Part shown: piece after piece, positions 37,933-48,531 of the stretch
How positions within the stretch are numbered: the stretch's first letter is position 1
Layout of the letters: every line of letters begins with the position of its first letter
Origin: [Bacillus] enclensis
GTDB lineage: Bacteria > Bacillota > Bacilli > Bacillales > Bacillaceae_B
NCBI RefSeq assembly: GCF_001456935.1
Contig: NZ_KQ758492.1
Span: 1-58,457 of the forward strand
Direction of reading: 5' to 3'
Length of the DNA: 58,457 bases
Made by a program: the position numbers and the translations under genes
Notes under the pieces: generated by a model
Seen by the model: only the letters and a program-made list of their open reading frames with translations
Told to the model about the DNA's origin: nothing
The model's database searches: none

Positions 37933-40425
37933 ATGGGTAAAGCCGATCAGTCAATCATAGAACCTGTTCAAAATGTAGACATTGAACACACTAGACTGGA
38001 ATTTTCCAAAGGAATCAAGTCGGTTTATTCCAAATTGGAATGGCTGTTTGTACAAAAAGGGATCGCATTGTTCATCATCGGATTTTTATTGGGAAGGGCA
38101 CTCATTCTGTCACATTTGACTCCATTTGCCCTGCCTTTCTTTGCGTCTGTCTACCTTGTCCGGAGGGAGAAATCCCCGATTGCTTTACTGGGGCTGCTCG
38201 CAGGGGCCGTCACATTATCTTTCTCTAGTATTACGTATACGTTTGCAAGTACGATACTATTCCTGTTAATTTTCCGGTTAACGCAGAAGTATCATAAAAA
38301 TGAACTTAAATATGTAGCATTTTATGTGTTATTCACTGCACTGAGTGTGAAGCTTGCCTTCAATTACATCCAGCAAGATCAGGTCCTGACCATCTATAAC
38401 GGGGTCATGGCCATGATCGAGGCAACTCTTGCCTTTCTATTAACCTATATTTTCATACAAAGTATACCGCTTGTGACCGTACAGCGGAGAAGGCGGTCGC
38501 TCAAAACAGAAGAAGTGGTCAGCCTGATCATCCTGCTCGCGTCGATCATGACAGGTACGATCGGCTGGGCTGTATACAGTTTGTCCATCGAACACATCCT
38601 GTCCCGCTACCTGGTGCTGTTATTCTCTTTTGTGGCAGGGGCTACAATCGGATCGACTGTCGGGGTCGTGACCGGTCTGATTTTCAGTCTGGCAAGTGTT
38701 GCGAGCTTTTATCAAATGAGTTTGCTTGCTTTTTCTGGACTTCTGGGCGGATTGATGAAAGAAGGAAAGAAATTTGGAGCGGCAATCGGTTTACTGATCG
38801 CTACCCTGCTTATGGGAATGTACGGAGATAGTGATACTGTTTTGACAAAAACATTGTATGAATCCGGAGTGGCGATTCTCTTGCTGTTTTTAACACCGCA
38901 GAGTCTGGCCCTTAAAATAGCCAAACATATCCCGGGTACACCTGAATATCAGCAGGAACAGCAGGGATATATGAGAAGAGTGAGAGATGTGACCGCAAAC
39001 CGGGTCACTCAGTTTTCGTCTGTGTTTCAAGCGTTATCGAAGAGTTTTCAGCAAATCGAAGACCAATTTGAAGAGGAGGAAGATAAGGAGTTTGACTATT
39101 TTTTAAGCAATGTCACGGAAAAAACGTGTCAGACATGCTTTAAAAAAGATCAATGCTGGTCACGGAATTTCGATAAAACCTATAATCTGATGAAAGATGT
39201 GATGAATGAGTTCGACCAGGGGAAAATACCGCTCAATCCGCGCCTTCACCGGGAATTGGACAAGCATTGTACGAAAGAAAAGAAGCTGCAGGATACGATT
39301 TATCAGGAACTGACCTTTTACCAGGCCAATTTGAAACTGAAAAAACAAGTAAAGGAGAGCAGGAGATTAGTAGCCGATCAATTACTGGGTGTTTCAGAAG
39401 TCATGGGCAATTTCGCGAAAGAGATTCAAAGAGAAAGGGAAAATCATTTTATACAGGAGGAGCATATCCTCTCGAGTATCAATGAATTCGGGATTGATAT
39501 AGAGAATATTGAAATTTACAATCTGGAACAGGGGAATGTTGATATAGATATTACGACCCCTTACTGCGGGGGACATGGACAGGGGGAGAAACTGATTGCT
39601 CCGATGCTTTCGGATATCGTTGGGGAAAATATTATCCTGTTTAAGGAGGATTGTGCCCAATTTCCGAACGGGTACTGTCAGATGACATTCAGGTCGGCAA
39701 AGAAATTCGTGGTCGATACAGGTGTATCGCATGCGGCCAAAGGAGGGGGACTTGTATCGGGTGACAGTTATTCGATGATTGAACTTGGTGCCGGGAAGTT
39801 TGCGGTTGCGATCAGTGATGGAATGGGGAACGGGGAACGAGCCCATTATGAGAGCAACGAAACGCTCAGGCTGCTTCAAAAGATACTTGAATCGGGAATC
39901 GAGGAGGAGGTGGCGATCAAGTCCATCAATTCCATCCTGTCACTCAGGACGAATGATGAAATTTTCTCGACACTGGACCTGGCGATGATCGACCTTCAAA
40001 ATGCATCCTCTAAATTCCTGAAGATCGGTTCCACACCGAGCTTTATTAAGCGCGGGGATAAAGTGATGAAAATAGAAGCCAGCAACCTGCCGATGGGGAT
40101 GCTGCAGCATGATTTCGATGTGGATGTCGTGTCCGAACAACTGAAAGCGGGCGATCTGTTGATCATGATGAGCGACGGTGCCTTTGAAGGGCCGAAGCAT
40201 GTAGAGAACTATGATGTCTGGATGAAACGCAAAGTGACGGAACTTCAAACGGATGACCCTCAAGAAGTGGCGGATATACTCATGGAGGAAGTGATACGTT
40301 CAAGTTCCGGTCTGATAGAGGATGATATGACGATCATGGTATCGAAGATCAAACATAATATCCCGAAATGGTCATCGATTCCAGTGCAGAAACCATATGA
40401 AAAGGATAAGAAAAGAATCTCCTAG
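37933..40425 (+). CDS. spoIIE: Stage II sporulation phosphatase SpoIIE
   Basis: An 830-residue membrane PP2C phosphatase that dephosphorylates SpoIIAA-P and so releases sigma-F in the forespore; it also binds FtsZ at the polar septum. Region I has about ten transmembrane segments (~45-320). Region II is a charged middle part, here with a Cys cluster (CQTCFKKDQCW). The C-terminal PP2C domain (~600-815) has the metal motifs AISDGMGNGERA, MMSDGAFEG and EDDMTIMV. Start ATG 37933 is ~9 nt after GGGGAGTG; ATG 37915 lies in front of that ribosome site and is rejected. Confidence 0.96.
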   Translation: MGKADQSIIEPVQNVDIEHTRLEFSKGIKSVYSKLEWLFVQKGIALFIIGFLLGRALILSHLTPFALPFFASVYLVRREKSPIALLGLLAGAVTLSFSSITYTFASTILFLLIFRLTQKYHKNELKYVAFYVLFTALSVKLAFNYIQQDQVLTIYNGVMAMIEATLAFLLTYIFIQSIPLVTVQRRRRSLKTEEVVSLIILLASIMTGTIGWAVYSLSIEHILSRYLVLLFSFVAGATIGSTVGVVTGLIFSLASVASFYQMSLLAFSGLLGGLMKEGKKFGAAIGLLIATLLMGMYGDSDTVLTKTLYESGVAILLLFLTPQSLALKIAKHIPGTPEYQQEQQGYMRRVRDVTANRVTQFSSVFQALSKSFQQIEDQFEEEEDKEFDYFLSNVTEKTCQTCFKKDQCWSRNFDKTYNLMKDVMNEFDQGKIPLNPRLHRELDKHCTKEKKLQDTIYQELTFYQANLKLKKQVKESRRLVADQLLGVSEVMGNFAKEIQRERENHFIQEEHILSSINEFGIDIENIEIYNLEQGNVDIDITTPYCGGHGQGEKLIAPMLSDIVGENIILFKEDCAQFPNGYCQMTFRSAKKFVVDTGVSHAAKGGGLVSGDSYSMIELGAGKFAVAISDGMGNGERAHYESNETLRLLQKILESGIEEEVAIKSINSILSLRTNDEIFSTLDLAMIDLQNASSKFLKIGSTPSFIKRGDKVMKIEASNLPMGMLQHDFDVDVVSEQLKAGDLLIMMSDGAFEGPKHVENYDVWMKRKVTELQTDDPQEVADILMEEVIRSSSGLIEDDMTIMVSKIKHNIPKWSSIPVQKPYEKDKKRIS

Positions 40426-40522
40426 GAAAGGCGGTCTTCTCTATAAATATAGTGAATTGAAGTATAAATCTCTCCTGATTCGGCGAAGATGATACCATCT
40501 TTTGAATTAGGAGGGGAGTCTG

Positions 40523-41263
40523 ATGAAGACAGGTACACTTCGTCAAATTCTATTGTTAACGGATGGCTGTTCGAACCAGGGTGAAGACCCGATTGCCATG
40601 GCGGCACTCGCCAAGGAGCAGGGGATCACGGTCAATGTAATCGGTGTAATGGATAATGATGTGATTGATGATAACGGCATGCAGGAGATTGAAGGGATCG
40701 CCCTGTCAGGCGGCGGGGTCAGCCAGATTGTCTATGCCCAGCAGCTGTCCCAGACGGTCCAGATGGTCACGAGGAAAGCGATGACCCAGACGCTGCAGGG
40801 ATTGGTGAATAATGAACTGAAACAGATCCTCGGGAAATCGGCTTCGATGGAAGAATTACCTCCCGACCAGCGCGGAGAAGTGATGGAAGTGGTGGATGAG
40901 CTTGGCGAGAATGTGGACATGGAAGTGTTGATTCTTGTCGATACGTCTGCGAGCATGAAGCATAAGCTTCCGACGGTCAAGGAAGCCTTGCTGGATCTGT
41001 CTTTAAGCCTGAATGCGAGAATGGGAGACAACAAATTTTCAGTGTTTGTATTTCCCGGGAAACGACAGGATGTCGAAAAATTGCTGGATTGGACACCTAA
41101 ACTCGAAACACTTACGAGTATTTTCTCTAAGTTGTCCCCAGGCGGTATCACCCCGACGGGTCCGGCCATTTCTGAAGCTCTGACATACTTCAAGAAAAAA
41201 CGTTCATTAAGGGGATTGCTCTCTCGTGGCGATGATGAACAATACTTCGAAGAAACCATTTAA
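40523..41263 (+). CDS. yabS: VWA-domain protein YabS
   Basis: A 246-residue von Willebrand factor A protein. The N-terminal part holds QILLLTDGCSNQGEDP; the MIDAS metal motif DTSAS is in LILVDTSASMKHK (~142-148). B. subtilis yabS is a sporulation gene of unknown function next to the kinase yabT. Start ATG 40523 follows AGGAGGGGAG. Its 3' end overlaps yabT by 38 bp, indicating coupling. Confidence 0.9.
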   Translation: MKTGTLRQILLLTDGCSNQGEDPIAMAALAKEQGITVNVIGVMDNDVIDDNGMQEIEGIALSGGGVSQIVYAQQLSQTVQMVTRKAMTQTLQGLVNNELKQILGKSASMEELPPDQRGEVMEVVDELGENVDMEVLILVDTSASMKHKLPTVKEALLDLSLSLNARMGDNKFSVFVFPGKRQDVEKLLDWTPKLETLTSIFSKLSPGGITPTGPAISEALTYFKKKRSLRGLLSRGDDEQYFEETI

Positions 41264-42224
41264 TTTCCCTGCGGGGACGGTGATCCGCGGAAAATGGTAT
41301 AAACATATTTATACGATTGTGAAAGAGTTGGGCTATGGCGCCAACGGAATGGTCTATCTGGTGCAGGGCGCCTCCGGCTACCTCGCATTGAAGATGAGTG
41401 ACAGCAATGTCTCCATCACTTCGGAAGTCAACGTATTGAAGTCTTTTTCCAAGGTCCAGGGAACTCCCCTTGGACCTAAGCTTCATCAAGTTGATGACTG
41501 GGAGACCAGGGGCGTCATCATTCATTTTTATACGATGGAATATATACAGGGTATGAATCTATTAAGTTTTGTACAATCGAAAGGGCCTTCATGGACAGGT
41601 GTCCTGATTGCGCAGCTGCTCTCTGACCTTGAGCGGATTCATCAGGAAGGCTGGGTGTTCGGTGATCTCAAGCCGGAGAATCTGATTGTGACAGGGCCGC
41701 CTTACCGGATACGCTGTATCGATGTCGGCGGGACAACGATACAGGGAAGGGCAATAAAGGAATTCACCGAGTTCTTCGACCGGGGTTACTGGCTCGGGGG
41801 TTCCAGGAAAGCAGAACCTACCTATGATCTTTTCTCAGTGGGTATGATCTTAATTAATCTAGCCTATCCCCAGCGTTTCAATAAGACCGGAACGGGGAAT
41901 ATGCAGCAATTAAGGAAGGCAATTGCATCGAATGACCAATTGAGCAAGTTTCAGCCCACCATTGAAAAAGCGCTGGAGGGTAGTTTCCGCACAGCGGGTG
42001 AGATGAGAATTCATTTGTTGAACGGGCTCTCGCATGGAAGAAGCGCTCACTCTGCCGGTCCAGCGGTAAAAGCCGCTTCATCTTCTCCGAGGCAGCCGGC
42101 TTCCCAGCGGAGCAGGGTACAGAAGCAACAGAGGAAGAAATCGAGCCACTTCCTTGAAACGGTACTGGTGGTCATGATCGTCTCCCTTCTTTATGTCTTA
42201 TACATATACGGAGAGCTGATGTAG
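41226..42224 (+). CDS. yabT: Sporulation serine/threonine kinase YabT
   Basis: A 332-residue membrane-anchored Hanks-type kinase. Gly loop GYGANGMVYLV (~37-47), Lys in LALKMSD, catalytic loop VFGDLKPENLIV (~141-152) with FGD in place of HRD, and DVGGTT in place of DFG. A basic Gln/Arg-rich linker (~270-305) leads to one C-terminal transmembrane helix (ETVLVVMIVSLLYVLYIYG). B. subtilis YabT is DNA-activated and phosphorylates RecA in early sporulation. GTG 41226 follows AAGGGG by ~11 nt; ATG 41232 gives the MMN start of B. subtilis and is an alternative. Confidence 0.93.
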   Translation: MAMMNNTSKKPFNFPAGTVIRGKWYKHIYTIVKELGYGANGMVYLVQGASGYLALKMSDSNVSITSEVNVLKSFSKVQGTPLGPKLHQVDDWETRGVIIHFYTMEYIQGMNLLSFVQSKGPSWTGVLIAQLLSDLERIHQEGWVFGDLKPENLIVTGPPYRIRCIDVGGTTIQGRAIKEFTEFFDRGYWLGGSRKAEPTYDLFSVGMILINLAYPQRFNKTGTGNMQQLRKAIASNDQLSKFQPTIEKALEGSFRTAGEMRIHLLNGLSHGRSAHSAGPAVKAASSSPRQPASQRSRVQKQQRKKSSHFLETVLVVMIVSLLYVLYIYGELM

Positions 42225-42290
42225 ATTGGTAGTAGCGGAGCGCTGAAATTGTTACAATGAGGAAAAAGAGCCCGGGAAGAGGAACGTAAC

Positions 42291-43697
42291 ATGTTTGAGC
42301 ATACGGTGAAAGTTTTCATACAGCGTCATGGGTTGATCGAAGCAGGCGACCGGATCGTGACAGCCGTCTCCGGAGGACCGGATTCGCTGGCCCTTCTTCA
42401 TTTTCTTCATGTGAATAGAAAAGAATGGGGAGCCGAAGTGATTGCTGCTCATCTCGATCATATGTTTCGGGGAGAGGAGTCATATCAGGAGCTCCTTTTT
42501 GTTAAGGACTTTTGTGAAAAGCGGGACATCCCTTTCTACAGTGAAAGAATTGATGTCGGGAAAGTCATGGAAGACGAATCGGGCAGTCTGCAGGAAAGCG
42601 CCCGCAATGTCCGGTATGGGTTCCTCCGGGAAGTCATGGAGGAAGCCATAGCGGACAAGCTGGCACTCGGCCATCACGGGGATGATCAGATGGAAACGAT
42701 CTTGATGAGGATGACCAGGGGTTCTGCCGGAAAGGGAAGGGCAGGCATCCCGTATAAGCGCGAGTTCCACAGGGGAATGATCATCCGTCCATTCCTGACT
42801 GTGACCAAAAAGGAAATCTGGGACTACTGCCGGGAGCACGGACTCACACCCCGCATCGATCCCAGCAATGAAAAAGATCTCTACACAAGGAACCGCTTCA
42901 GGAGGGCGGTCATTCCTTTCCTGAAGGAAGAAAACCCCCAGGTCCATCATCAATTTCAACAATTTAGTGAAGAAATAACAGAAGATGAAGAGTTTTTAGA
43001 GGAATTAACACGGGTAAAGTTGAATAAAGTATGGAATAATACTGAGGTTTTCTCGGTATTGAATATCGAAGGCTTCCTTGCAATGGCTGAGCCTTTACAA
43101 AGAAGAGGGATTAATCTAATATTAAACTATCTTTACAAACTAAGACCATCTTCTTTATCGACTATACATATTTACGATGTATTGGGTATATTAAGAGGAA
43201 ATTCACCTAATGCTAGCTTGGATTTACCTGGAGGTCTCACAGTAACAAGGGCATATGACACCTGTTATTTTCACTTTGGGAAATTAGAGTCTGGTCAAGC
43301 CCCTTATTGCTATGAGTTAAAGGAACATACACCTCTCACACTTCCAAGCGGTTATCAATTTATTCTCAAGGATTCTTCAGAAGTCCGCGGTTCAAGCGGC
43401 GGTGACTGCATTTATCTCCATCGAGGGGATACAGCGCTCCCGTTATCCATCCGGACGAGGAAGACAGGGGATCGATTGAAAATCAAGGGTTTAAATGGGA
43501 CAAAAAAGCTTAAATCCTTATTCATTGATGAAAAGGTCCCTCGCCATTTGCGCGACGCGTGGCCGGTTGTCACGGATGCCGAGGATAACATCCTCTGGGT
43601 TCCAGGCATAAAAAAGTCAATATACGATTTAGGAGAAGCCCGGGAAAATAGTTTAGTATTACAATTTACAAGCAATCATCTTCTAGGAGGCAGTTGA
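42291..43697 (+). CDS. tilS: tRNA(Ile)-lysidine synthase
   Basis: Converts C34 of tRNA-Ile(CAU) to lysidine so that it reads AUA; essential. 468 residues. PP-loop SGGPDS at 27-32, HLDHMFRGEES, LGHHGDDQMETILMR and NRFRRAVIPFLKEENP in the catalytic half; the C-terminal substrate-binding domain follows (GDRLKIKGLNGTKKLKSLFI, then DEKVPRHLRDAWPVV). About 42960-43340 is visibly richer in A+T than the rest of the gene. The stop lies 3 bp before the hprT TTG, whose ribosome site is in the tilS end. Confidence 0.96.
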   Translation: MFEHTVKVFIQRHGLIEAGDRIVTAVSGGPDSLALLHFLHVNRKEWGAEVIAAHLDHMFRGEESYQELLFVKDFCEKRDIPFYSERIDVGKVMEDESGSLQESARNVRYGFLREVMEEAIADKLALGHHGDDQMETILMRMTRGSAGKGRAGIPYKREFHRGMIIRPFLTVTKKEIWDYCREHGLTPRIDPSNEKDLYTRNRFRRAVIPFLKEENPQVHHQFQQFSEEITEDEEFLEELTRVKLNKVWNNTEVFSVLNIEGFLAMAEPLQRRGINLILNYLYKLRPSSLSTIHIYDVLGILRGNSPNASLDLPGGLTVTRAYDTCYFHFGKLESGQAPYCYELKEHTPLTLPSGYQFILKDSSEVRGSSGGDCIYLHRGDTALPLSIRTRKTGDRLKIKGLNGTKKLKSLFIDEKVPRHLRDAWPVVTDAEDNILWVPGIKKSIYDLGEARENSLVLQFTSNHLLGGS

Positions 43698-43700
43698 ACA

Positions 43701-44249
43701 TTGTTAAATCAGGATATTGAAAAAGTATTGATCTCAGAGGAAGAACTTCAGGCAAAAATCAAGGATTTAGGGGCGCAGCTGACAGAGGAGTATCAAGATA
43801 AATTCCCACTCGCCATCGGTGTGCTGAAAGGTGCAATGCCATTCATGGCTGACCTGTGCAAACGCATGGACACACATATGGAAATGGATTTCATGGACGT
43901 ATCAAGTTACGGGAACTCCACTGTTTCTTCCGGTGAAGTCAAGATTGTGAAAGACCTGGATACAAAAGTTGAAGGCCGTGACATCCTGATCATCGAAGAC
44001 ATCATCGACAGCGGTTTGACGCTGAGCTACCTTGTAGAATTATTCCGCTACCGCAAAGCGAAATCGATCAGCATCGTCACACTTTTAGATAAGCCGTCCG
44101 GCCGCAAAGCGGACATCGTAGCAGACTATGTCGGCTTTATCGTTCCGGATGAATTCGTCGTTGGCTACGGTCTGGATTATGCGGAAAGATACCGTAATCT
44201 TCCTTACATCGGTGTCTTGAAACCTGAAGTGTATACAACAGGTGAATAA
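43701..44249 (+). CDS. hprT: Hypoxanthine phosphoribosyltransferase
   Basis: Salvages hypoxanthine (and guanine) with PRPP to IMP/GMP. 182 residues. PRPP loop [14 protein letters not shown] (~94-107), and conserved [12 protein letters not shown] and [20 protein letters not shown]. Start TTG 43701 with TAGGAGG 10 nt upstream. In B. subtilis HprT can complex with TilS and with FtsH-region control; here the tilS-hprT-ftsH order is kept. Confidence 0.96.
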   Translation: MLNQDIEKVLISEEELQAKIKDLGAQLTEEYQDKFPLAIGVLKGAMPFMADLCKRMDTHMEMDFMDVSSYGNSTVSSGEVKIVKDLDTKVEGRDILIIEDIIDSGLTLSYLVELFRYRKAKSISIVTLLDKPSGRKADIVADYVGFIVPDEFVVGYGLDYAERYRNLPYIGVLKPEVYTTGE

Positions 44250-44305
44250 GCGTAATCTAAAGAGGAATCATTCTATTCGTTTTAACGGAAAACATCAAGG
44301 CCTAT

Positions 44306-44333
44306 TTGTTGTAATGCCATGATTTACTATGAT
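44306..44333 (+). promoter_or_regulatory. Candidate sigma-A promoter of ftsH
   Basis: TTGTTG (44306-44311), 16-bp spacer, TATGAT (44328-44333), with the ftsH start 43 bp on. Confidence 0.5.
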
Positions 44334-44375
44334 ACTATTTTAGTTAGTTTGTTTACCCGTGGGAGGAGGTAAGGG

Positions 44376-46352
44376 ATGAACCGGATCTTTCGTAACACCA
44401 TATTCTATTTACTGGTCTTTTTAGTCATTATAGGTGTGGTGAGTTATTTCAGTAACAACAACGAACCAACCAAAAATATCGAATACAGCACGTTCATCAA
44501 CCAGCTTGAAAAAGGGGAAGTCGAATCATTCTCCATTCAGCCTGGAAGAGGTGTATATGAGGTAAAAGGAGAACTGAAAGGTGCTAAAGAAGGAGAATCC
44601 TTCTTAACCTATGTCCTTACAACCGATGGCAAGTTAATGGACCAAATCAATGCTGCAGCTTCCGAGCAGGGTATTGATGTAAATGTATTGCAGGCCAAAG
44701 AAACAAGCGGATGGGTATCGTTCTTTACAACGATCATTCCATTTGTCATCATCTTCATACTGTTCTTCTTCTTACTGAACCAGGCTCAGGGCGGCGGAAG
44801 CCGAGTCATGAATTTCGGTAAGAGCAAGGCGAAGCTTTACAGTGAAGAGAAAAAGAAAGTCCGCTTTAAAGATGTAGCAGGAGCGGATGAAGAGAAACAG
44901 GAACTTGTAGAAGTCGTGGAATTCCTTAAGGATCCGCGTAAATTCTCTGAAATAGGTGCACGCATACCTAAAGGGGTGCTGTTGGTAGGACCTCCGGGTA
45001 CCGGTAAAACATTGCTTGCCAGAGCAGCGGCAGGAGAAGCGGGAGTACCGTTCTTCTCCATCAGTGGTTCTGACTTCGTTGAAATGTTTGTCGGTGTCGG
45101 TGCATCACGTGTACGTGATCTATTTGAAAACGCAAAGAAAAATGCGCCTTGTATCATCTTCATCGATGAGATTGATGCAGTGGGACGCCAGCGTGGAGCG
45201 GGACTTGGCGGAGGCCACGATGAACGTGAGCAGACGCTTAACCAGCTTCTTGTTGAAATGGACGGTTTCGGAGCCAACGAAGGGATCATCATCGTTGCCG
45301 CAACGAACAGACCGGACATTCTTGACCCGGCATTACTTCGTCCAGGACGTTTTGACCGTCAGATTACGGTTGACCGCCCGGATGTCATCGGCCGTGAAGC
45401 GGTACTGCAGGTACATGCCCGCAACAAGCCGCTTGATGATACAGTTGATTTGAAGGCAATCGCCATGAGGACCCCTGGTTTCTCCGGTGCCGACCTTGAG
45501 AATCTTCTGAACGAGGCAGCACTCGTTGCAGCCCGTGAGGACAAAAAGAAAATCGATATGCGTGACATCGACGAAGCAACGGACCGCGTCATTGCAGGGC
45601 CAGCTAAGAAGAGCCGCGTCATATCTGAAAAAGAACGTAAAATCGTTGCTTACCATGAAGCCGGCCATACGGTGATCGGGGTCATACTTGATGAAGCGGA
45701 TATGGTACATAAAGTGACCATCGTTCCACGCGGTCAGGCTGGCGGATATGCCGTCATGCTTCCTAAAGAAGATCGCTACTTTATGACAAAGCCTGAGCTT
45801 CTTGATAAAATCACGGGCTTGCTTGGAGGACGTGTCGCAGAGGAAATCATCTTCGGCGAAGTATCCACCGGTGCCCACAATGACTTCCAGCGTGCAACGG
45901 GTATTGCACGCAAGATGGTGACCGAATACGGTATGAGCGACAAGCTCGGACCGCTTCAATTCGGTTCACAGCAAGGCGGTCAAGTGTTCCTGGGCCGTGA
46001 CATCAATAGTGAACAAAACTATTCTGATGCCATCGCTCATGAAATCGACACGGAAATGCAGCGCCTGATCAAAGAAAGCTATGCACGTGCGAAGAAGATT
46101 CTCACCGAGAACCGCGACAAGCTTGAACTGATTGCCAAAACGCTGCTTGACGTCGAAACACTCGATGCAGCCCAAATCAAACACCTCGTCGATCACGGAA
46201 AACTGCCTGAACGCGTTTACGAATCTGACAAAACAGACAACGGTGACGTAAAGGTAAACATCCAAAAGAAAAACGAACAAAACGTGATCGAAGCAGAAAC
46301 ACCAGACACAACACCAAAAAACGACGATCCTGACAAAACAGATCGCGTATAA
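44376..46352 (+). CDS. ftsH: ATP-dependent zinc metalloprotease FtsH
   Basis: A 658-residue hexameric membrane AAA+ protease that removes misassembled membrane proteins and regulators such as Spo0E and SpoVM in Bacillus. Transmembrane helices at ~6-24 and ~112-131 flank the external domain. AAA module ~150-400 with Walker A GPPGTGKT (205-212), Walker [12 protein letters not shown] and the SRH region [20 protein letters not shown]. Zinc site HEAGH at 427-431. The C-terminal tail is acidic and Asp/Thr-rich. Ribosome site GGGAGGAGG. Terminator follows. Confidence 0.98.
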   Translation: MNRIFRNTIFYLLVFLVIIGVVSYFSNNNEPTKNIEYSTFINQLEKGEVESFSIQPGRGVYEVKGELKGAKEGESFLTYVLTTDGKLMDQINAAASEQGIDVNVLQAKETSGWVSFFTTIIPFVIIFILFFFLLNQAQGGGSRVMNFGKSKAKLYSEEKKKVRFKDVAGADEEKQELVEVVEFLKDPRKFSEIGARIPKGVLLVGPPGTGKTLLARAAAGEAGVPFFSISGSDFVEMFVGVGASRVRDLFENAKKNAPCIIFIDEIDAVGRQRGAGLGGGHDEREQTLNQLLVEMDGFGANEGIIIVAATNRPDILDPALLRPGRFDRQITVDRPDVIGREAVLQVHARNKPLDDTVDLKAIAMRTPGFSGADLENLLNEAALVAAREDKKKIDMRDIDEATDRVIAGPAKKSRVISEKERKIVAYHEAGHTVIGVILDEADMVHKVTIVPRGQAGGYAVMLPKEDRYFMTKPELLDKITGLLGGRVAEEIIFGEVSTGAHNDFQRATGIARKMVTEYGMSDKLGPLQFGSQQGGQVFLGRDINSEQNYSDAIAHEIDTEMQRLIKESYARAKKILTENRDKLELIAKTLLDVETLDAAQIKHLVDHGKLPERVYESDKTDNGDVKVNIQKKNEQNVIEAETPDTTPKNDDPDKTDRV

Positions 46353-46357
46353 TAAGA

Positions 46358-46393
46358 GAAGACTGTACCTGTAACGGGTGCAGTCTTTTTTTA
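46358..46393 (+). terminator. Terminator of ftsH
   Basis: Stem AAGACTGTACC / GGTGCAGTCTT with a TGTAACG-type loop and a T-run. Confidence 0.85.
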
Positions 46394-46446
46394 TATTCAT
46401 TTCACAATGGCGGGTTGCACAACACAAAACATTCATTAAAACCGGC

Positions 46447-46708
46447 TCCAGCGTTGATTGGAGTGCAAGACGGAGACTCCTGCGGGAAGAGTAGCTAATT
46501 AGAAAAGCGGAAGGGCTTTGTATAGAGGCGGCTGGCATAAGACGAATCGGCCACGAAGGCGTTCTTTGTCTTCTTGGCCGGTTTGGCTTATGACATGTGC
46601 CTCTAAGCCCTGCAGCTGGACAAGTGAGACCCCGCAGGAGCGAATGCGACGAGGAGGCTCACGGGCTACCCGCGGAAAGCGAAGTTTTGCACGGAAATCC
46701 TAAGCGGT
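46447..46708. repeat. Composite palindromic element with inverted inner unit
   Basis: Outer arms as in the other copies (GTTGATTGGAGTGCAAGACG...CTCCTGCGGG; CCCGCGGAAAGCGAAG...GCACGGAAATCCTAAGCGG). The inner palindrome is in reverse orientation: it enters with AGAAAAGCGGAAGGGCTTTG and leaves with CCTCTAAGCCCTGCAGCTGG. It also sits before GTGAGACC, not after it. The ORF 46518-46703 is a product of this element. Confidence 0.88.
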
Positions 46709-46835
46709 ATTTAAGAACAATCTAAGTTTTAAATTTGCAGTGCTCAACCGCTCAGTTTTTGTACTTACCTATTATTTATTAGATATGGTATGATGTTGGC
46801 AGTGTGTAAAACAATACGCTTAGTAGGTGAGAATA

Positions 46836-47603
46836 TTGATTTTTGTAATGGACGTAGGGAACACAAACATCGTCTATGGCGTCTATGAAGGCGACCATTT
46901 AAAATATCACTGGAGATCTGAAACCAACAGGCACAAAACCGAAGATGAATTCGGTATGCTGGTCAAGAATCTCTTTCAGCATGTAGACTTGAAATTCGAA
47001 GAAATAGACGGCATCATCATTTCGTCCGTCGTTCCGCCAATCATGTTCAGTCTGGAGCGCATGTGCGAAAAGTATTTCAATGTCACGCCGCTTGTTGTCG
47101 GACCCGGGATCAAAACAGGTTTGAATATCAAATATGAAAATCCCCGTGAAGTCGGTGCAGACCGGATCGTGAACGCGGTTGCCGGCATCCATGAATACGG
47201 CGGGCCGCTGATCATCGTCGATTTCGGTACCGCGACTACTTACTGCTACATCAACGAGGAAAAACAATATATGGGCGGGGCGATCGCGCCCGGAATCGGC
47301 ATTTCGACTGAAGCCCTTTATTCGAAGGCGGCAAAGTTACCGAGGATCGAAATCGCCCGTCCGGATAACATCATCGGAAAGAACACGGTAACCGCGATGC
47401 AGGCCGGCATCCTTTATGGATATGTAGGACAAGTTGAGGGAATCGTACAAAGGATGAAATCCCAAAGTAAAAAGAAACCGACCGTGATTGCAACCGGGGG
47501 ACTGGCGACGTTGATATCCAAAGAATCGAACACAATCGATGTCGTCGATCCGTTCCTTACCCTTAAAGGATTAAAACTGATTTATAAACGAAACATGAAT
47601 TAA
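46836..47603 (+). CDS. coaX: Type III pantothenate kinase
   Basis: First step of CoA synthesis: pantothenate to 4'-phosphopantothenate. Type III kinases belong to the ASKHA fold and are not feedback-inhibited by CoA. 255 residues. Phosphate-1 motif MDVGNTN (~5-11), [10 protein letters not shown] (~103-112), DFGTATTYC (~129-137) and [11 protein letters not shown]. Start TTG 46836 with AGTAGGTGAG upstream fits the family N terminus; GTG 46827 overlaps the ribosome site. hslO follows 22 bp on. Confidence 0.94.
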   Translation: MIFVMDVGNTNIVYGVYEGDHLKYHWRSETNRHKTEDEFGMLVKNLFQHVDLKFEEIDGIIISSVVPPIMFSLERMCEKYFNVTPLVVGPGIKTGLNIKYENPREVGADRIVNAVAGIHEYGGPLIIVDFGTATTYCYINEEKQYMGGAIAPGIGISTEALYSKAAKLPRIEIARPDNIIGKNTVTAMQAGILYGYVGQVEGIVQRMKSQSKKKPTVIATGGLATLISKESNTIDVVDPFLTLKGLKLIYKRNMN

Positions 47604-47625
47604 GAAAAAGGAAAGGAGCTTGAAT

Positions 47626-48504
47626 ATGAGCGACTACTTAGTGAAAGCCCTGGCTTATAATGGGCAAGTGCGAGCGTATGCCGTCAAAAGTACAGATACT
47701 GTCGGCGAAGCGCAGAGAAGACATGACACCTGGCCGACAGCTTCAGCTGCTCTTGGCCGTTCCATCAGTGCCGGTGTCATGATGGGCGCGATGCTTAAGG
47801 GAGAAAATAAACTGACGATCAAGGTGGAAGGCGGAGGTCCGATCGGTGCCATCATCGTAGACAGCAACGCCAAGGGTGAAGTGAGGGGATATGTCTCCAA
47901 CCCGCATGTCCATTTTGATTTGAATGAACATGGAAAGCTCGATGTCCGTCGTGCGGTGGGTACATCAGGAACTCTTTCGGTCGTAAAAGACATCGGAATG
48001 AGAGATCATTTCTCAGGACAGGTACCGATTGTTTCAGGAGAACTGGGCGAAGATTTCACCTACTACTTCGTGACTTCAGAACAGGTGCCTTCATCTGTCG
48101 GAGTCGGAGTATTGGTCAATCCCGACAATACAATCCTTGCTTCAGGCGGCTTCATCCTGCAATTGATGCCGGGTACGGACGATGAAACGATTACAAAGAT
48201 CGAAGAAAGATTGTCAAAAATCCCGCCGATATCAAAGCTGATTGAAAAAGGCCTGACTCCTGAAGAAATATTGGAAGAAGTGCTTGGAGAAGGTGAAGTG
48301 AAGGTCCTTGAAACGATGCCGGTATCATTCCAGTGTAAGTGTTCAAAAGACCGTTTTGCCAATGCGATCATCAGCCTGGGTGAAAATGAGATTCAGGATA
48401 TGATCGATGAAGAAGGACAAGCAGAAGCGAAATGCCACTTCTGTAATGAGACATATATGTTTTCCGGGAAAGAATTGGAAGAACTTAAAAACGAAGCGAA
48501 ATAG
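47626..48504 (+). CDS. hslO: Redox-regulated chaperone Hsp33
   Basis: A holdase switched on by oxidation. 292 residues. N-terminal chaperone domain ~1-180; flexible linker; C-terminal zinc switch with C237/C239 (CKC) and C270/C273 (CHFC), whose disulfide formation releases Zn and activates the protein. Start ATG 47626 is 7 nt after AAAGGAG; the TTG at 47620 is rejected. yacD follows 27 bp on. Confidence 0.96.
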   Translation: MSDYLVKALAYNGQVRAYAVKSTDTVGEAQRRHDTWPTASAALGRSISAGVMMGAMLKGENKLTIKVEGGGPIGAIIVDSNAKGEVRGYVSNPHVHFDLNEHGKLDVRRAVGTSGTLSVVKDIGMRDHFSGQVPIVSGELGEDFTYYFVTSEQVPSSVGVGVLVNPDNTILASGGFILQLMPGTDDETITKIEERLSKIPPISKLIEKGLTPEEILEEVLGEGEVKVLETMPVSFQCKCSKDRFANAIISLGENEIQDMIDEEGQAEAKCHFCNETYMFSGKELEELKNEAK

Positions 48505-48531
48505 TAAAAAAATCAGGGAGACACACAATCG

